64,000 nucleotides of DNA from Tritrichomonas musculus (Eukaryota > Parabasalia > Tritrichomonadida > Tritrichomonadidae). The notes under the pieces are model-generated. The model had not been told where the DNA came from. It made no database searches and worked only from the letters and a program-made list of their open reading frames with translations. This document shows positions 30,901-40,678 of the stretch, in pieces (within the stretch, counting starts at the first letter, position 1; each line of letters begins with the position of its first letter). The translations under genes and the position numbers were made by a program. The stretch lies in the NCBI GenBank assembly GCA_039105265.1, contig JAPFFF010000021.1:868001-932000 (forward strand), read 5' to 3'.

Positions 30901-31774
30901 GTCTTAGCTCTTCATTTTGCTCATTTGCATTCGCTTGATGTTGCATTGAATCAAGTGAAATACTTTCGGTTGATATTTTGGGATTTGCCTTGATTTTCAT
31001 TCGACGAAGAAGTTCATTGCCTTCTTCAATAACTGTAACATCTGCTCCAAAATTAGTATCAAAGATATACTTGAACCCAATTTCTCGAGCGGCTTGAATA
31101 ATTTTACCTGTACATACTGAGCCTGGCGCATTACCAAATCCTTCCCCAATTGCAACTCGTGCTGCAGGCGCTATTTGTAAAACCATGATTTTGTGCCTTG
31201 AAATTGCTTTTAAAATTGATGGTTTCGAACTATTAGAACTTAATGCATCAGTAGGACATACTGTGATACATTGGCCACAACTAATACATTCGTTGTCTTT
31301 GATTCGTGGGTTTAAATAGTTTAACGCTCCAATATTTTGAACATCCGTACACATACGTGTGCAGCGACCACAATTGATGCATAATGATGAATTGAATGAC
31401 AAAGAGTGCGATTTATCTGAATCTCTTGATCGAACTGTATTTTTTGGATAAAGATAAGTTAAAATGTCTTCAATATCTTTCGAATGCGGTGGAATTGCCA
31501 TATCAATGAAGTTGTTGTATGTTCGCCTCACTTTGGCGATAACTTCAGGCGTATTCGTTTCAATAGTCATATTATTTGTTAATTTATGAATACATGCGTA
31601 TGTAAATGCGTTCCCATTGATTTTCACTGAACATAAACCACACTTTCCTGAAGCTGGTAAATCATCATGGAAACAAAGAGTTGGAATATAAATATTAGCG
31701 GATCTACAAGCTTCAAGGACAGTCATATTTTTAGGAAACTTGTAACGATGGCCATTTATTGTAACATTGAACAT
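27965..31774 (-). CDS. [FeFe]-hydrogenase fused to flavodoxin/FAD/NAD(P)H reductase, copy 2
   Basis: 1269 residues, convergent with copy 1. Outside one linker the two proteins are almost identical; the only differences I found are SERISS/SERINS and GVCTTY/GVCTAY. The linker in the H domain (about residues 258-406 here) is unrelated in sequence and 27 residues longer. DNA identity begins at the ATG and ends at the stop (TAG here, TGA in copy 1), while the flanks do not match. Domain order and metal ligands are as in copy 1, including the missing His-Cys3 cluster Cys residues. The same GC-rich core is present. Unlike copy 1, an Inr-like TCATTA lies about 10 bases before the ATG. Confidence 0.92.
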   Translation of the reverse strand: MFNVTINGHRYKFPKNMTVLEACRSANIYIPTLCFHDDLPASGKCGLCSVKINGNAFTYACIHKLTNNMTIETNTPEVIAKVRRTYNNFIDMAIPPHSKDIEDILTYLYPKNTVRSRDSDKSHSLSFNSSLCINCGRCTRMCTDVQNIGALNYLNPRIKDNECISCGQCITVCPTDALSSNSSKPSILKAISRHKIMVLQIAPAARVAIGEGFGNAPGSVCTGKIIQAAREIGFKYIFDTNFGADVTVIEEGNELLRRMKIKANPKISTESISLDSMQHQANANEQNEELRPNLGNIKSSSSFDQDLPLLENSSPIGKPLIPIAQNMKLKDPLQRRRSYVLNSSGIIAPSVKKVPNFLSPLNDKPLNILTRSNLSMDYMKSNLTSLTARDSPTHISKHKVETTQSALTLKEFQEQEAGPLPQFTSCCPAWVNYVEKLHHEIIPHLSTTKSPHMIVGKLVKTYFAKMINADPNDIFLVSLMPCVAKKDEIKRMQLNGDVDAVMTSKEFIDLFAEYGLDFNSLGESKFDSLLGECTGAGQIFGTTGGVAEASVRYIHKLVTQEPLNERIEYESLRGMNSIKTATVEVGNYRIKIAVCNGIAAAGELIESEKYKNFHFVEVMACPGGCVGGAGQPYLPKKQISERINSIFDLDRSKKVRVSDGNREVAEIYSNFLGEPGGLLAHELLHTHYEPQETAMLAQRRRMMSMPIVGYGSSSGTAMKLSRIVAGFIETSSVAMNRLSVKELLTRKIAIFIVSTIGEGEFPNNARKFIDKLRDSEQTLSGVRYAVCGLGNESYTYFCQAGIDLDTMLEQHRAERILPLIKIDTSTDDKGEAIFEGWCHQLCAAMGLKPPKIGIHLSFSLVPVEDQTVASNPLRPVGFEIATLKGNELLTPEQLNDTNCQMNFYQIKLPKGVSYSTGDLLEILPENPPELVDKVIEAMKLNAEQVYTLVSNDSSVETFVPEKVTVRQLLTQYLDLNGPPNRSIVRAFLESASAEGMERLTKILEVDQPEEVKEYLRDVNTCEFICEFSKYGVPSIDLLMSSCPHTKPRSYFISSSPMRNQNMVSLVVTKRRFGKDNKRRGVCTAYLEQEDLKKVPIRITQSSFELPESRHAPIVMVAIGCGIAPMLSMIQNKGSQNGPILLIFGSTSAKVHGKLIDEIGKERENGTISDVLYAWSDEGIMDRDVKELGSVYDIEKNTEEKILEVMTNNKSVIWNYWSDVTAAFYYCGIPGPLPDKLKELLLKITIEEGFLSIEEAMATNNRHQVFIEVF

Positions 31775-31780
31775 TTATCC

Positions 31781-31786
31781 TAATGA
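31781..31786 (-). promoter_or_regulatory. Inr-like initiator (TCATTA) of hydrogenase copy 2
   Basis: Minus-strand TCATTA fits TCA-Py-T/A about 10 bases before the ATG at 31774. The matching position of copy 1 has no such motif. Confidence 0.5.
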
Positions 31787-33178
31787 AAATTTATATTAGT
31801 ATCCCACTTATTGAAATTGAGAAATTTTTAATGATTGTATAAAAAAATTATTTTCAATTTTCTTCCATATTTTTATTATAAAAAACAAGTATATCGTAAT
31901 ATATTTTTAATAATATAAATATATATGTGAATAACATATATATAATTATTTAATATGGTAAAAATAAAGATATTTGTATTTTTAAAAAACGATAAATATT
32001 TAATTTTTGAAAAGTTAGTTTCAAATATTATAAAAAAACCATGAAATAAATAAAGTTACTTTCAGCGTAATTCAATTATTCAATGGTAATTATTGGGAAA
32101 TATTAGAATACACCATATTTTTAATTAAATATATTATAAAACCGATCATATAATTCAATTTTTAAAAAGTACAAAAAAAAAAGAATTGAAAATAACTTAA
32201 TATTCAAATATTAAACCTTTAAAATTATAAATTATTTAAATTATGCATACATTCTTTTTGAAACCTATTTATTATTGAAGAAAATATAGTTTATTTTGAA
32301 TAGGAGGTGCAAATAAAAAAATAGAGCTGTTAAACTCTCAATCAATTGAATTTTTGAAAAGAGTTATTATAGAAAAAATATTTTTATATCTTCAATTATG
32401 CTCACAATTTTTCTGAGTATAATTGAGGGAAAATAAAAATTGAGATAAAATATTAGAAAAAATAATTTTATTTTATTGAAATTTCAATTAATTATTTTTA
32501 TCTTTCAATTTATTTCTATTCAAAATTTGCAATTATCTAAGTAAATTTAGTTATTTTTATGTTTTTTTTAATTCATATAAATGTTTCGATTGATATATCA
32601 CATATCAATTGATCGGTTCTTTGGAAAAATTGAAAGATACGTAATCTCTGTAATTTAAATAATCGCTATGCCAGAAAAAGGAATGGCGCAATCATCAAAA
32701 AGAAAGAAAGAAAAGGCACGTGCAGCTTTGATATTTCCCAAAAACTTTGCTGAATTGTTTTGACCTATATGGCGAATTGAATTCTTAACAAATTGAGTTT
32801 TTATGATAAACTTTTCAATCTATCTTTCATTAAAGTTGTAATAATTTGCTATAAAAAGGCCCAAAATTAGGCTGTTTTACATGTATAATACAAAAAAATT
32901 GAATTTCCTATATTCGTTGAAAAAATTTTACATTTTTTTTCACATTTCGAATGACAATCAAAGATTATCAGTCCGGAAATTGAATTTACTGACTATTATA
33001 AATGATCAATTTTTTTAAAAAATAAGTATTACTGAAAATTAAATATTTTTCCATATATTATTTTCAATTTAATTTAATTCTTGCAGAAGAAAATTATTAT
33101 TAAAAGTATATACATGCATAAACCATTCCATTTTTAAAAAAAATGATTTCATTTTTGAAAGGAAAAAAAAAAAGATAA
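31787..33178. other. AT-rich intergenic region
   Basis: 1.4 kb without a convincing gene. At 32668-32763 a 31-codon frame (MPEKGMAQSSKRKKEKARAA...) is locally richer in GC and coding-like, but ends at once; it may be the 5' scrap of a dead gene. Confidence 0.5.
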
Positions 33179-33604
33179 AAATGCATAGGACAATCGTTTT
33201 TTTCTACGCCACTTTTTGAATGGTTTTTCTATCCATGAATAGCTATTCATGGAAAGTAAAAAACCGCTATTTTTAGGTGAAATTTAACTTACTCTGTTAA
33301 AAAAATTAACCAAAAAAATCGTAAATTTAAATTTTCTCTTAAAATTATAACTATTTGCTTTTTTTGATATAATTTTTTTTTATTTTTACATAATTTTTCA
33401 GGAATATACGCACCAGTGATCACCACAGGGCTGCGCGAAGCCGAATCAGGCTCCTTGAATTGCTGGATGAATCGGGAAGCCATTTGAACTAAATATTTAT
33501 GCATTATTTAGCAAAAATTGAATAAAAAATGTATAAAAAAGTATTCAAAAAGTTTAAAAGTTTTCAAAAAGTGGCGTAGAAAAATACGATTCCCCAAATG
33601 CATA
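33179..33604 (-). mobile_element. Mutator-like (MULE) non-autonomous element, copy A, with 9-bp target duplication
   Basis: The element spans 33188-33595 (408 bp). Its ends are inverted: GGACAATCGTTTTTTTCTAC at the left and, reading in from the right, GGGGAATCGTATTTTTCTAC, both continuing to GCCACTTTTTGAA. It is flanked by a perfect 9-bp direct repeat AAATGCATA (33179-33187 and 33596-33604), the size typical of Mutator-like transposons. Inside, a minus-strand frame from 33504 encodes MHKYLVQMASRFIQQFKEPD and then SASRSPVVITGAYIPEKLCK before running into AT-rich sequence. It could be the N-terminal scrap of the family's transposase or a captured fragment. A second copy lies at 50714-51761. Confidence 0.75.
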
Positions 33605-33880
33605 AACAAAAATAAGCCCTATATTATTGTATAATATGCTTTATATTGAATGACCATTTGATTTTATTTTGCAATTACTTTAATAAATGAAATGGTTTTA
33701 ATCAATAAGAAATATATTAGCTTTTGAAAAAGGATGAAAATTAAAAAATTCATTAAAAAATGAGAATAGTAAAAATTGGATGAATTTTAAAAGAACAAAT
33801 TCATACATAAGGGTAAGATCTCCTTAAGAAATAATAAAAAACCGAACAATAAATAGTAATTATATTATCAACATTAGAAA

Positions 33881-33952
33881 GGGTTAGTGGTCTAGCGGTA
33901 TGATTCGCGCTTCGGGTGCGTGAGGTCTCGGGTTCAATTCCCGACTAGCCCC
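33881..33952 (+). tRNA. tRNA-Pro (anticodon CGG)
   Basis: 72 bases that fold into a cloverleaf: acceptor GGGTTAG with CTAGCCC, anticodon stem CGCGC/GCGTG around loop TTCGGGT (anticodon CGG), and T arm with GGTTCAATTCC. A D-arm box TGGTCTAGCGGTATGAT matches eukaryotic tRNA-Pro. No intron; CCA is not encoded. Confidence 0.93.
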
Positions 33953-33959
33953 TTTTTTT
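33953..33959 (+). terminator. RNA polymerase III terminator (T7)
   Basis: Seven T directly follow the tRNA-Pro discriminator base, the usual pol III stop signal. Confidence 0.85.
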
Positions 33960-34464
33960 CTTTTTCATTTTTCATTTATATATTTAAATTGGATTCCAAT
34001 TATTGGAAACAAGAAATATTGTTACCTTTATCTTTTTTTTTATTTTTTTAATCAAAAAAATGAATTGAATTGCTTATTCTTAAATAATGAATCTAAATAT
34101 CAATTTGTCATTTTTGAATTACAATAAAATTTGAAATTAATAAAATCATTGGTTGATTTGCATGACAATTTGTATTTTTCTTAAATAAGATCAAATGAAT
34201 ATTTTCTACATTTGAAAAATGATTTTTGATGTCCATTAATTGAAACACAACTTAAAAGAATCCATAATTAACTCATAAATACTGTTTAATGATGGTGAAC
34301 TCTTTAATTTTCTGTATTTTGTCCAACATATTCTCAAAATCAAGCTAAAAAGTGAATATTCCCTAAAGATTAATCAACACTTGGTTCAACAAAAAAGAAA
34401 ATTGTATTGAAGTAAAAATACATATTTAATATAATATCATGTTATATATTATAAAAAAAAAAAA
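33960..34464. other. AT-rich intergenic region
   Basis: About 500 bp between the tRNA terminator and the coiled-coil gene. Nothing recognised. Confidence 0.6.
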
Positions 34465-37401
34465 TTACATTCCTTCAAGTGGAGGAAGTGCCTGCAAAAT
34501 AGAAGAATTGCTTGGAGACTTTGTCAGAACTTTTTGCTTTGAAGTCTTCAATAAGCTGCTCTTTGAGCCAGTTTTTGATGCTTGAACGAGATTCTGATCA
34601 GGTCCTTGACTGAGCAAATTGAACAAATTATCGAATTTGGAATTAATTTCATCTGTTTTTAATGCAATTTCAGACTTCAATTGTTCAATTTTTTCTTTTT
34701 CTTCATTTCTTTGAGGCGGGTCGATTATTCTCTTCTCAATTTCTGACTGTTTTTCCCACAAACCAGAAATTTCATTTTCAAGCTTTTCATTCCTATCGTT
34801 AATTTCATTCATTTCGGCATTAATTTGATTCCAGATTTCTTTTTGTTTATCTTCCGCATTCTTCTGCCAAGAATCGGTTTGCTTTGAATAATTAACTTTT
34901 GATTCTTTTTCAAAATCATCGATTCTTGATTTTGCAGTTTCAATTCTTTTTCTCATTTTTTCGCATTCGCTTGCATGCTTTTTTGCTAGCTCTTCTTCTT
35001 TCTGAGCGAATTCTTCCTGTAATTTAGAAATCCTTTCATCTTTAAATCTTTCCGCTGCTTTAATTTCGGCTTCAATTTGGTGAGACTTTTCTAGAAACTC
35101 TTTTTCATTCTGTTTTATTTGTGATTCAATTTTCTTTTTATTTTTTTCATGCTCGGTTGTTAATTTGGAAATTGAATCATTTATTACTTGAATTTTTGTT
35201 GATTTCTCTGTTTCTATTTCATTTAGCATTTCATTGGTTTTATTCTCATAATTTTCAATTTCTTTTTTCAATTGGAATTCTCGATCACCAGCTTGGATTT
35301 TATTTAATTTCTCATTTAGTTCATTTATTTCAATTTTGTTTTGTTGTTTTAAGTCTTCCAGCTCTTTATTTTTTCTTGATATCATGTCACTATTCTTGTT
35401 CCTCTTTTCTCTTACTTTTCGTATTGCTTCTATAACTTCTCTCCCTCTTTGGTTCTCATCGGCGTCGAACAGCTTTGATATGTTTTCAATTGCTTTTGAA
35501 AGATTAACTTGTGCAACTTGTATCTTCATTTCGTACTCGTCATCAATCTTTCTTGTCTCTGTTTCTATTCGGCGTTGAAGTTGTCGCTTACTTTTGTCAA
35601 CTGCTGAAAGATCGTTCTGAAATTTTGTGGATGCTTTTTCAATCTCGTTCTTTTTATCGTTAATTTGTTTGTTTACAAATTCCAATAAAGATTCAAGTTT
35701 AGCCTTTTTCTGGTTAAAGTTCTTGGTTTGATTTAGCTGTGCTGTTGTATCATTTTCCGATTCCATTAAATTCTTGATCTTTTCTTGCTTCTCTTTGCTT
35801 TTTTCATCAATCTTGCTCTCGATTTCTTTTCTGTTTTTCTGGCAAAGTTCATCGATTTTCTTTTGCTTTTCTTTCTCTCGGCGTGATTTGGACGTCTCTA
35901 ATTCGGTAACATGTTGTTCTTGTCTCGTTTTGGTCGAGTTTCTATATGATTCGATTTCTTTTCGTGTTTTTTGAAACTTTTCTTGAAACTCTTTCTGTTG
36001 TTTCTCCTCTGTTTCGTTAAATTCTTTCTGTAACTTTTCTAATGAAACTTTTTCTGATGATTTTTGTGGGCTGCCTTGAATTTCTGCTGAGGTATCGTCT
36101 TCATTCAAAAAGTGGAGCTTCTCATCGAGCTGTTTTTGAAGTTCACTTTTTTCTTCTTCAAAAGCTGTTAAGCTATTTTTGTCGTTTTGTTCACTCTTGT
36201 ATTGGAATGTTATCAGTTTGTTGTTCGCTTTTTCAATAGCCTGTGATACAACTTTTTCAGACCATTGAATTAAAATCTCGTTCTCGTTGTGTATATTTAA
36301 TATTTCTGATGATACTTGATCATAATCTGCTTTTCGTCGTAGCATCTCTTCCTCAAAGTCTCGAATTAGGCATTCTGTAATCGATTCTAGTGCAGTATCG
36401 CGACTTTTTGAATTTGAGCTATTCCTTTCTAATAATTTCTGGATTTGATACTTCTTCTCATTTATTTTTGAATCTATTTTATCAAGTTCTTGTTTTTGTG
36501 TTGCACGTGCATTCTTCAAGTTTTTTGTTAATTCATTCAATTCTTGTTGTCTTAATTTCTGATTCTTGGATTCTTGGAGTGCTAAGTTGTCCTTTTGCTT
36601 TTTAAGATCACGATTTCCATGCATTATTGCGTTTAAGATGGAATTTCTGGTTTCTATTAAGCTTTTTGATTGTTTTTGGTGATTTTGAATAATATTATTA
36701 TAATCATTCCGAATAGAACCAGCTTCTGATTTTAATGTAATTGTCTTTTTGTATAGAGCCACAAGCTCATCTTTTCGTTTCATAACAGCGCCTTTAAAAA
36801 GTTTGCTTATTTCTTTTTTAATTTTTTTTGATTCGTTGTTGAATTGTGATTTCATTTCCTTTAAATTCTTCTCGAATTCTAAAAGTAAATTCTCTGTTTT
36901 TTTGGTAATATCCGATGTTGCTTCGATTGCTTCTTTTTTTTGGCTGAGGCGTGAATCATCATTACCTCCTTTGATTTCATTAAAATAATTATCAGCAGTT
37001 GAATTAACTTGCTTTAATTGCGATGCAGTATTTTTATTAGTTTCTTTTAGTAAATCTTTGGCATGCTTTAATTCTGTTATTATGTCTTGTAGTTTCTTCG
37101 TTTGATTTGTGATTATTTCTGAATATTCATTTTTTAATTGTTTGTAATAATTCCCATATTCTGAACATGATTTATCAATACACGATTTTCGAAAACGAAC
37201 TAGGTTTGTATGAATCGATTCTGCTTGTTTGTATTGTTTTTCAAATAATTCGGTGATTGAGTTTTCGTATTCTTTTCGAATTTGTTGTTTTTCTTCATCT
37301 TTGTCGATTTCATTGGCTGTTAAAGTAAAAATAACTTTACCTAATTGTGCTAATTTTTTACATGAATTGTGTTTGAATGCTTCGTTTCGATCTATCGTCA
37401 T
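34465..37401 (-). CDS. Long coiled-coil protein
   Basis: 978 residues. From about residue 40 to 940 it is almost continuous heptad-rich, Lys/Glu/Gln/Asn-rich coiled coil, without membrane segments or catalytic motifs. The N-terminus (MTIDRNEAFKHNSCKKLAQLG) is short and the C-terminus is a basic, Ser-rich tail (SKTGSKSSLLKTSKQKVLTK). The overall form resembles cytoskeletal, flagellar or golgin-like scaffolds; no specific family can be named from coiled coil alone. A TCATCT phrase lies about 20 bases before the ATG and is a near-Inr. The opposite strand shows many shadow frames caused by the biased codons. Confidence 0.8.
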   Translation of the reverse strand: MTIDRNEAFKHNSCKKLAQLGKVIFTLTANEIDKDEEKQQIRKEYENSITELFEKQYKQAESIHTNLVRFRKSCIDKSCSEYGNYYKQLKNEYSEIITNQTKKLQDIITELKHAKDLLKETNKNTASQLKQVNSTADNYFNEIKGGNDDSRLSQKKEAIEATSDITKKTENLLLEFEKNLKEMKSQFNNESKKIKKEISKLFKGAVMKRKDELVALYKKTITLKSEAGSIRNDYNNIIQNHQKQSKSLIETRNSILNAIMHGNRDLKKQKDNLALQESKNQKLRQQELNELTKNLKNARATQKQELDKIDSKINEKKYQIQKLLERNSSNSKSRDTALESITECLIRDFEEEMLRRKADYDQVSSEILNIHNENEILIQWSEKVVSQAIEKANNKLITFQYKSEQNDKNSLTAFEEEKSELQKQLDEKLHFLNEDDTSAEIQGSPQKSSEKVSLEKLQKEFNETEEKQQKEFQEKFQKTRKEIESYRNSTKTRQEQHVTELETSKSRREKEKQKKIDELCQKNRKEIESKIDEKSKEKQEKIKNLMESENDTTAQLNQTKNFNQKKAKLESLLEFVNKQINDKKNEIEKASTKFQNDLSAVDKSKRQLQRRIETETRKIDDEYEMKIQVAQVNLSKAIENISKLFDADENQRGREVIEAIRKVREKRNKNSDMISRKNKELEDLKQQNKIEINELNEKLNKIQAGDREFQLKKEIENYENKTNEMLNEIETEKSTKIQVINDSISKLTTEHEKNKKKIESQIKQNEKEFLEKSHQIEAEIKAAERFKDERISKLQEEFAQKEEELAKKHASECEKMRKRIETAKSRIDDFEKESKVNYSKQTDSWQKNAEDKQKEIWNQINAEMNEINDRNEKLENEISGLWEKQSEIEKRIIDPPQRNEEKEKIEQLKSEIALKTDEINSKFDNLFNLLSQGPDQNLVQASKTGSKSSLLKTSKQKVLTKSPSNSSILQALPPLEGM

Positions 37402-38452
37402 TAATTAGTAAAAGAAAAGATGAATAAATATTTCATGATTCCTTTGAATTTTCAAACGTTATGGTTAAATATTTATCAAACGTGATAAAACGCAAAAGTT
37501 TCAAAAAAACGTATTTTAAATAATTCAGCTATTTTTATACAAATATGCTATTTATATGAATTACAAATTTGTTATTATATAAATGTAATATTTTTAATAT
37601 TATATTTAAGATAAAAATCTACTTTTTAAAATTTTTTTGTAAGATAATGGTATTTTTAAAATGATCGTTATGCTCTCAATTTTATTTTCTTTATTCGCCT
37701 TCGATGCTTAATCATTTTATGGTGCTTTAATTTATTCATAGGAGATAAAACAAATATATGAAAATCTGACCAATTGACACATAAGATCTTGGATGATTAT
37801 TTTCTATGAATTTCATAACTTTTTGAATGCTTTCATTGAATTGCATTAATTTTTTTAAACATTTTGAAATTAACATTTATTGATTATAAATTAAATAAAA
37901 TAATTATTCATATATTACTTATTAGTTAAAACTCTTTATTTTTGTTTTTCATTAATTTTTATTTGAGAAAAATGTAGATAATGTCTAAAAATGCAATGTT
38001 TAGCAATTATCTTTGGAACATATGCTAAAAATTTTAATTTTTTTACTGTATTAATTTTTATATATGATGTGTAATAACATATATAACTCGCTAACATTTT
38101 TGAAGAAAATAGTTTGGTTTTATTACGTTTTATTTATCCTTTTAATAACGAATTTATTTTTTTACACTTATATATATCTCTTCTATATGCAGTAGTTGAA
38201 GAATTCTTTGATACAAATTTTTCTAAAAAATCTCAAATTTTCATCTCTTCATTTTTTTGCCGAAATGAATCATTAATATTATTATATGGATTGATGGTTA
38301 ATATATTATAAGTTTAAACTAAAAATATTTTAAATACATGAATATCATATAAGAAGAATTTTTATTTTAACTCAATAATTCAATTTAATGAAATAATTAG
38401 TAAATTTAATTTTCTTATTTTGATAAAGAATATAATTTTAAAGTTATTTGCA
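37402..38452. other. AT-rich intergenic region
   Basis: About 1 kb without a credible gene. A 65-codon plus-strand frame at 38114 is Phe/Leu/Ile-rich and looks like chance. No RNA or element recognised. Confidence 0.6.
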
Positions 38453-39976
38453 TCAGTATTTAATCAAGATGTAGTTATATTGATCAAGATGTAAATTGAA
38501 TTCATTTGGCTTATCAAGTTTAATCATCTTATCATTAAACAAGTCAGCCACTTCATTTATATTTTTATCAACATCACTGAAGTTATAAGTAACATCAATT
38601 GGTGAATCTGAGAAATTCACAAAAACAGCAACAAAATTTCCATCCAACTGATACTTCCAAGATAAGATATCAGATTGATGAGAGAAGCACTTTTCATCAT
38701 TGACGGAAAATTTGCCATTTTTCAAGACATCCGATTTCAGTATATCGAACAATTTCCTATAAAACGTGACGAATTCTTCATTTGGCTTTTCTTTCACTGC
38801 CCTTCTCAGTTGGACACCAATTTCTCTTTTATAACCGCACCACTGGTCTTGGTTAACGAAATGGATTCCTGGTAAAGTTAACGACAAGACTGCAGTTGAA
38901 TGTTCTTTTAATGGATTGTTCGAACAAGTTTCAATTGAACGTTTTTCATCATGATTTTCAATTGTATGTGCATAACGTCCAACATCTGGATCATTGATAA
39001 CTTTTTTAATCTGTGACAAATTAACTGAGTCTTTTTTCTCAATTTCTCGAATAATCAAACGTTCATAAACGTAATCAAAGCCACACTTTTTGAAAGATTC
39101 ATTATAATCATAATTTGCTTCAGCCAAAAAGACGCAATTATTGAATCTGCTTTTTACTTGAGAAATTGCATCTTCCCAGAACTCAGTTTTTAATAATTTG
39201 TATCCTGTGTTTTCAAGTTCAAATTGCCACTTTTTCCAAAAGAAACGATTGAAAATGATATCGGCAACATCACATCGAATTCCATCAGATTGTGATGCAA
39301 TTTTTAACAATATTTCAATACGTGATTTCCTTAATTCTGGGTTCATGTAATTCAATTGGGCAACATCAATCCATGGCTTCAATGATAAGTTGACCGTTTC
39401 TGCTTCTGTTTCATTTAACGGTTTCCAATTGGTTGAAGCACATCCATATGCAATTTTGTTTGGTCCGTATTTTTGATTGAACTGTTCTTCAGTCATGTGT
39501 GCTTCTGAAAGTGACATGTTATCTGGAAAATGAATGTAAAAATCGCGTTTTTTCTCTTTAGTGAGCTCAATTGAGTCAATTGCAGTGTGATTTGGGACAA
39601 AATCAAGCATTAATTTCATTCCGCGCAGATTTAATTGTTTACGAAGCCATGCTATGTCTTCTTCCTTGCCTAGCTCTGGGTTTATTGTGTAGGATACAAT
39701 AGAATATGGGGAACCAATAACATCGTCTGATGTCCAATCTGGTAATAATTGATCATAATCTGATTTCTTTTTGGGGCTTGTACGATCGAGGTTAAGTCCA
39801 TATTGGCCTAGTTCCCAAATACCCATCATCCAAATCCACTCAAATCCCATTTGTTTCCATTCATCAAAAACTGATTCTGGGATATCAATAATTTTGTTTA
39901 TTGGTCGCGAATATTTTTCAGAAAGAATTTGAAGAAATGGTCTTGTGCTAATTTCAAGTAATATTGGGTTTGACAT
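38453..39976 (-). CDS. GH13 family glycosidase (cytosolic, bacterial type)
   Basis: 507 residues from the ATG at 39976 (MSNPILLEISTRPFLQ). A longer frame opens at 40045, but an Inr-like TCATTT sits between the two ATGs, so the downstream start is preferred. All GH13 regions are visible: I LMLDFVPNH (about 119-127), II DGIRCDVAD with the nucleophile Asp (about 235), III LAEANYD with the acid Glu (about 284) and IV ENHDEK (about 340). A small beta-rich C-terminal domain follows. No signal peptide, so it is probably intracellular. The motif WMMGIWELGQYG and the overall form recall bacterial alpha-amylase-family proteins. Lateral origin is possible; the exact substrate cannot be told. It differs clearly from the membrane-anchored amylase at 9.2 kb. 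Confidence 0.85.
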   Translation of the reverse strand: MSNPILLEISTRPFLQILSEKYSRPINKIIDIPESVFDEWKQMGFEWIWMMGIWELGQYGLNLDRTSPKKKSDYDQLLPDWTSDDVIGSPYSIVSYTINPELGKEEDIAWLRKQLNLRGMKLMLDFVPNHTAIDSIELTKEKKRDFYIHFPDNMSLSEAHMTEEQFNQKYGPNKIAYGCASTNWKPLNETEAETVNLSLKPWIDVAQLNYMNPELRKSRIEILLKIASQSDGIRCDVADIIFNRFFWKKWQFELENTGYKLLKTEFWEDAISQVKSRFNNCVFLAEANYDYNESFKKCGFDYVYERLIIREIEKKDSVNLSQIKKVINDPDVGRYAHTIENHDEKRSIETCSNNPLKEHSTAVLSLTLPGIHFVNQDQWCGYKREIGVQLRRAVKEKPNEEFVTFYRKLFDILKSDVLKNGKFSVNDEKCFSHQSDILSWKYQLDGNFVAVFVNFSDSPIDVTYNFSDVDKNINEVADLFNDKMIKLDKPNEFNLHLDQYNYILIKY

Positions 39977-39982
39977 CACGAA

Positions 39983-39988
39983 AAATGA
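39983..39988 (-). promoter_or_regulatory. Inr-like initiator (TCATTT) of the cytosolic GH13 gene
   Basis: Minus-strand TCATTT about 10 bases before the ATG at 39976. It decides the start in favour of that ATG over the one at 40045. Confidence 0.55.
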
Positions 39989-40045
39989 ATCAAAATAATG
40001 AATTTCATGATATTTCAATACGTTTGGAAAAAATGTGTATGACAA

Positions 40046-40678
40046 ATTCGAAATAACGTATTTTTATTTTTATTGTTTTAAAAATATCTCACAATAATAT
40101 CTATATTTTAATTTATTTTACTTTTTAATTTAATTTTTATATACTATTAAATAATATATATTAATATATATACCAAATATAAATATTTTTGGTTTTTCAA
40201 AAATTACAGATATCTCTCTAAATGAAAAAAATGTAAAAAGTTTTATTAATATTCATGTTTAACTAATTAGTATAATTGATGTTTAACGATTATTATTCAT
40301 TTTTCCTCATTGATACAGGTGTAACCAATGCTTTTTGAAAAAAAAAATGAAAGATTTGCATTTTTCTTGGAATGATATGAATGCTTCATTTAGTTACTAC
40401 GTTTTATACTTAGACATTAGTGTATATATTTCATCTAAATAAATAAAATTTATCAATATTCTTGTTTTGCACGTTTATATAGACTTTTACTTAATGCATT
40501 AAATTATTAGTCAATTTAGATTAATTTCATATCATAATAGGCAAATATATATATTGAAATTAGTTTAGATATATATTATAATAATCTCTTTAAATACTCT
40601 ATATTTGAACAGATACATATATTTTTATGTGACAATTAAATTCAATGCACAAAAAAAGAGATTTATTAAATTCACGAA
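40046..40678. other. AT-rich intergenic region
   Basis: About 630 bp of A/T-rich DNA with TATATA phrases. Nothing recognised. It is the left boundary zone of the recombinase-bearing cluster; no terminal repeat was found. Confidence 0.5.

Noticed and set aside
32668-32763. 31-codon frame starting MPEKGMAQSSKRKKEK
   Set aside because: Coding-like but too short and isolated; noted only as a possible gene scrap.
34480-36990. Phe/Ser/Leu-rich frames opposite the long coiled-coil gene
   Set aside because: Antisense of Lys/Glu-rich coiled coil naturally reads as Phe/Leu/Ser; not genes.
38114-38311. 65-codon hydrophobic frame
   Set aside because: AT-rich chance frame without an Inr or recognisable domain.
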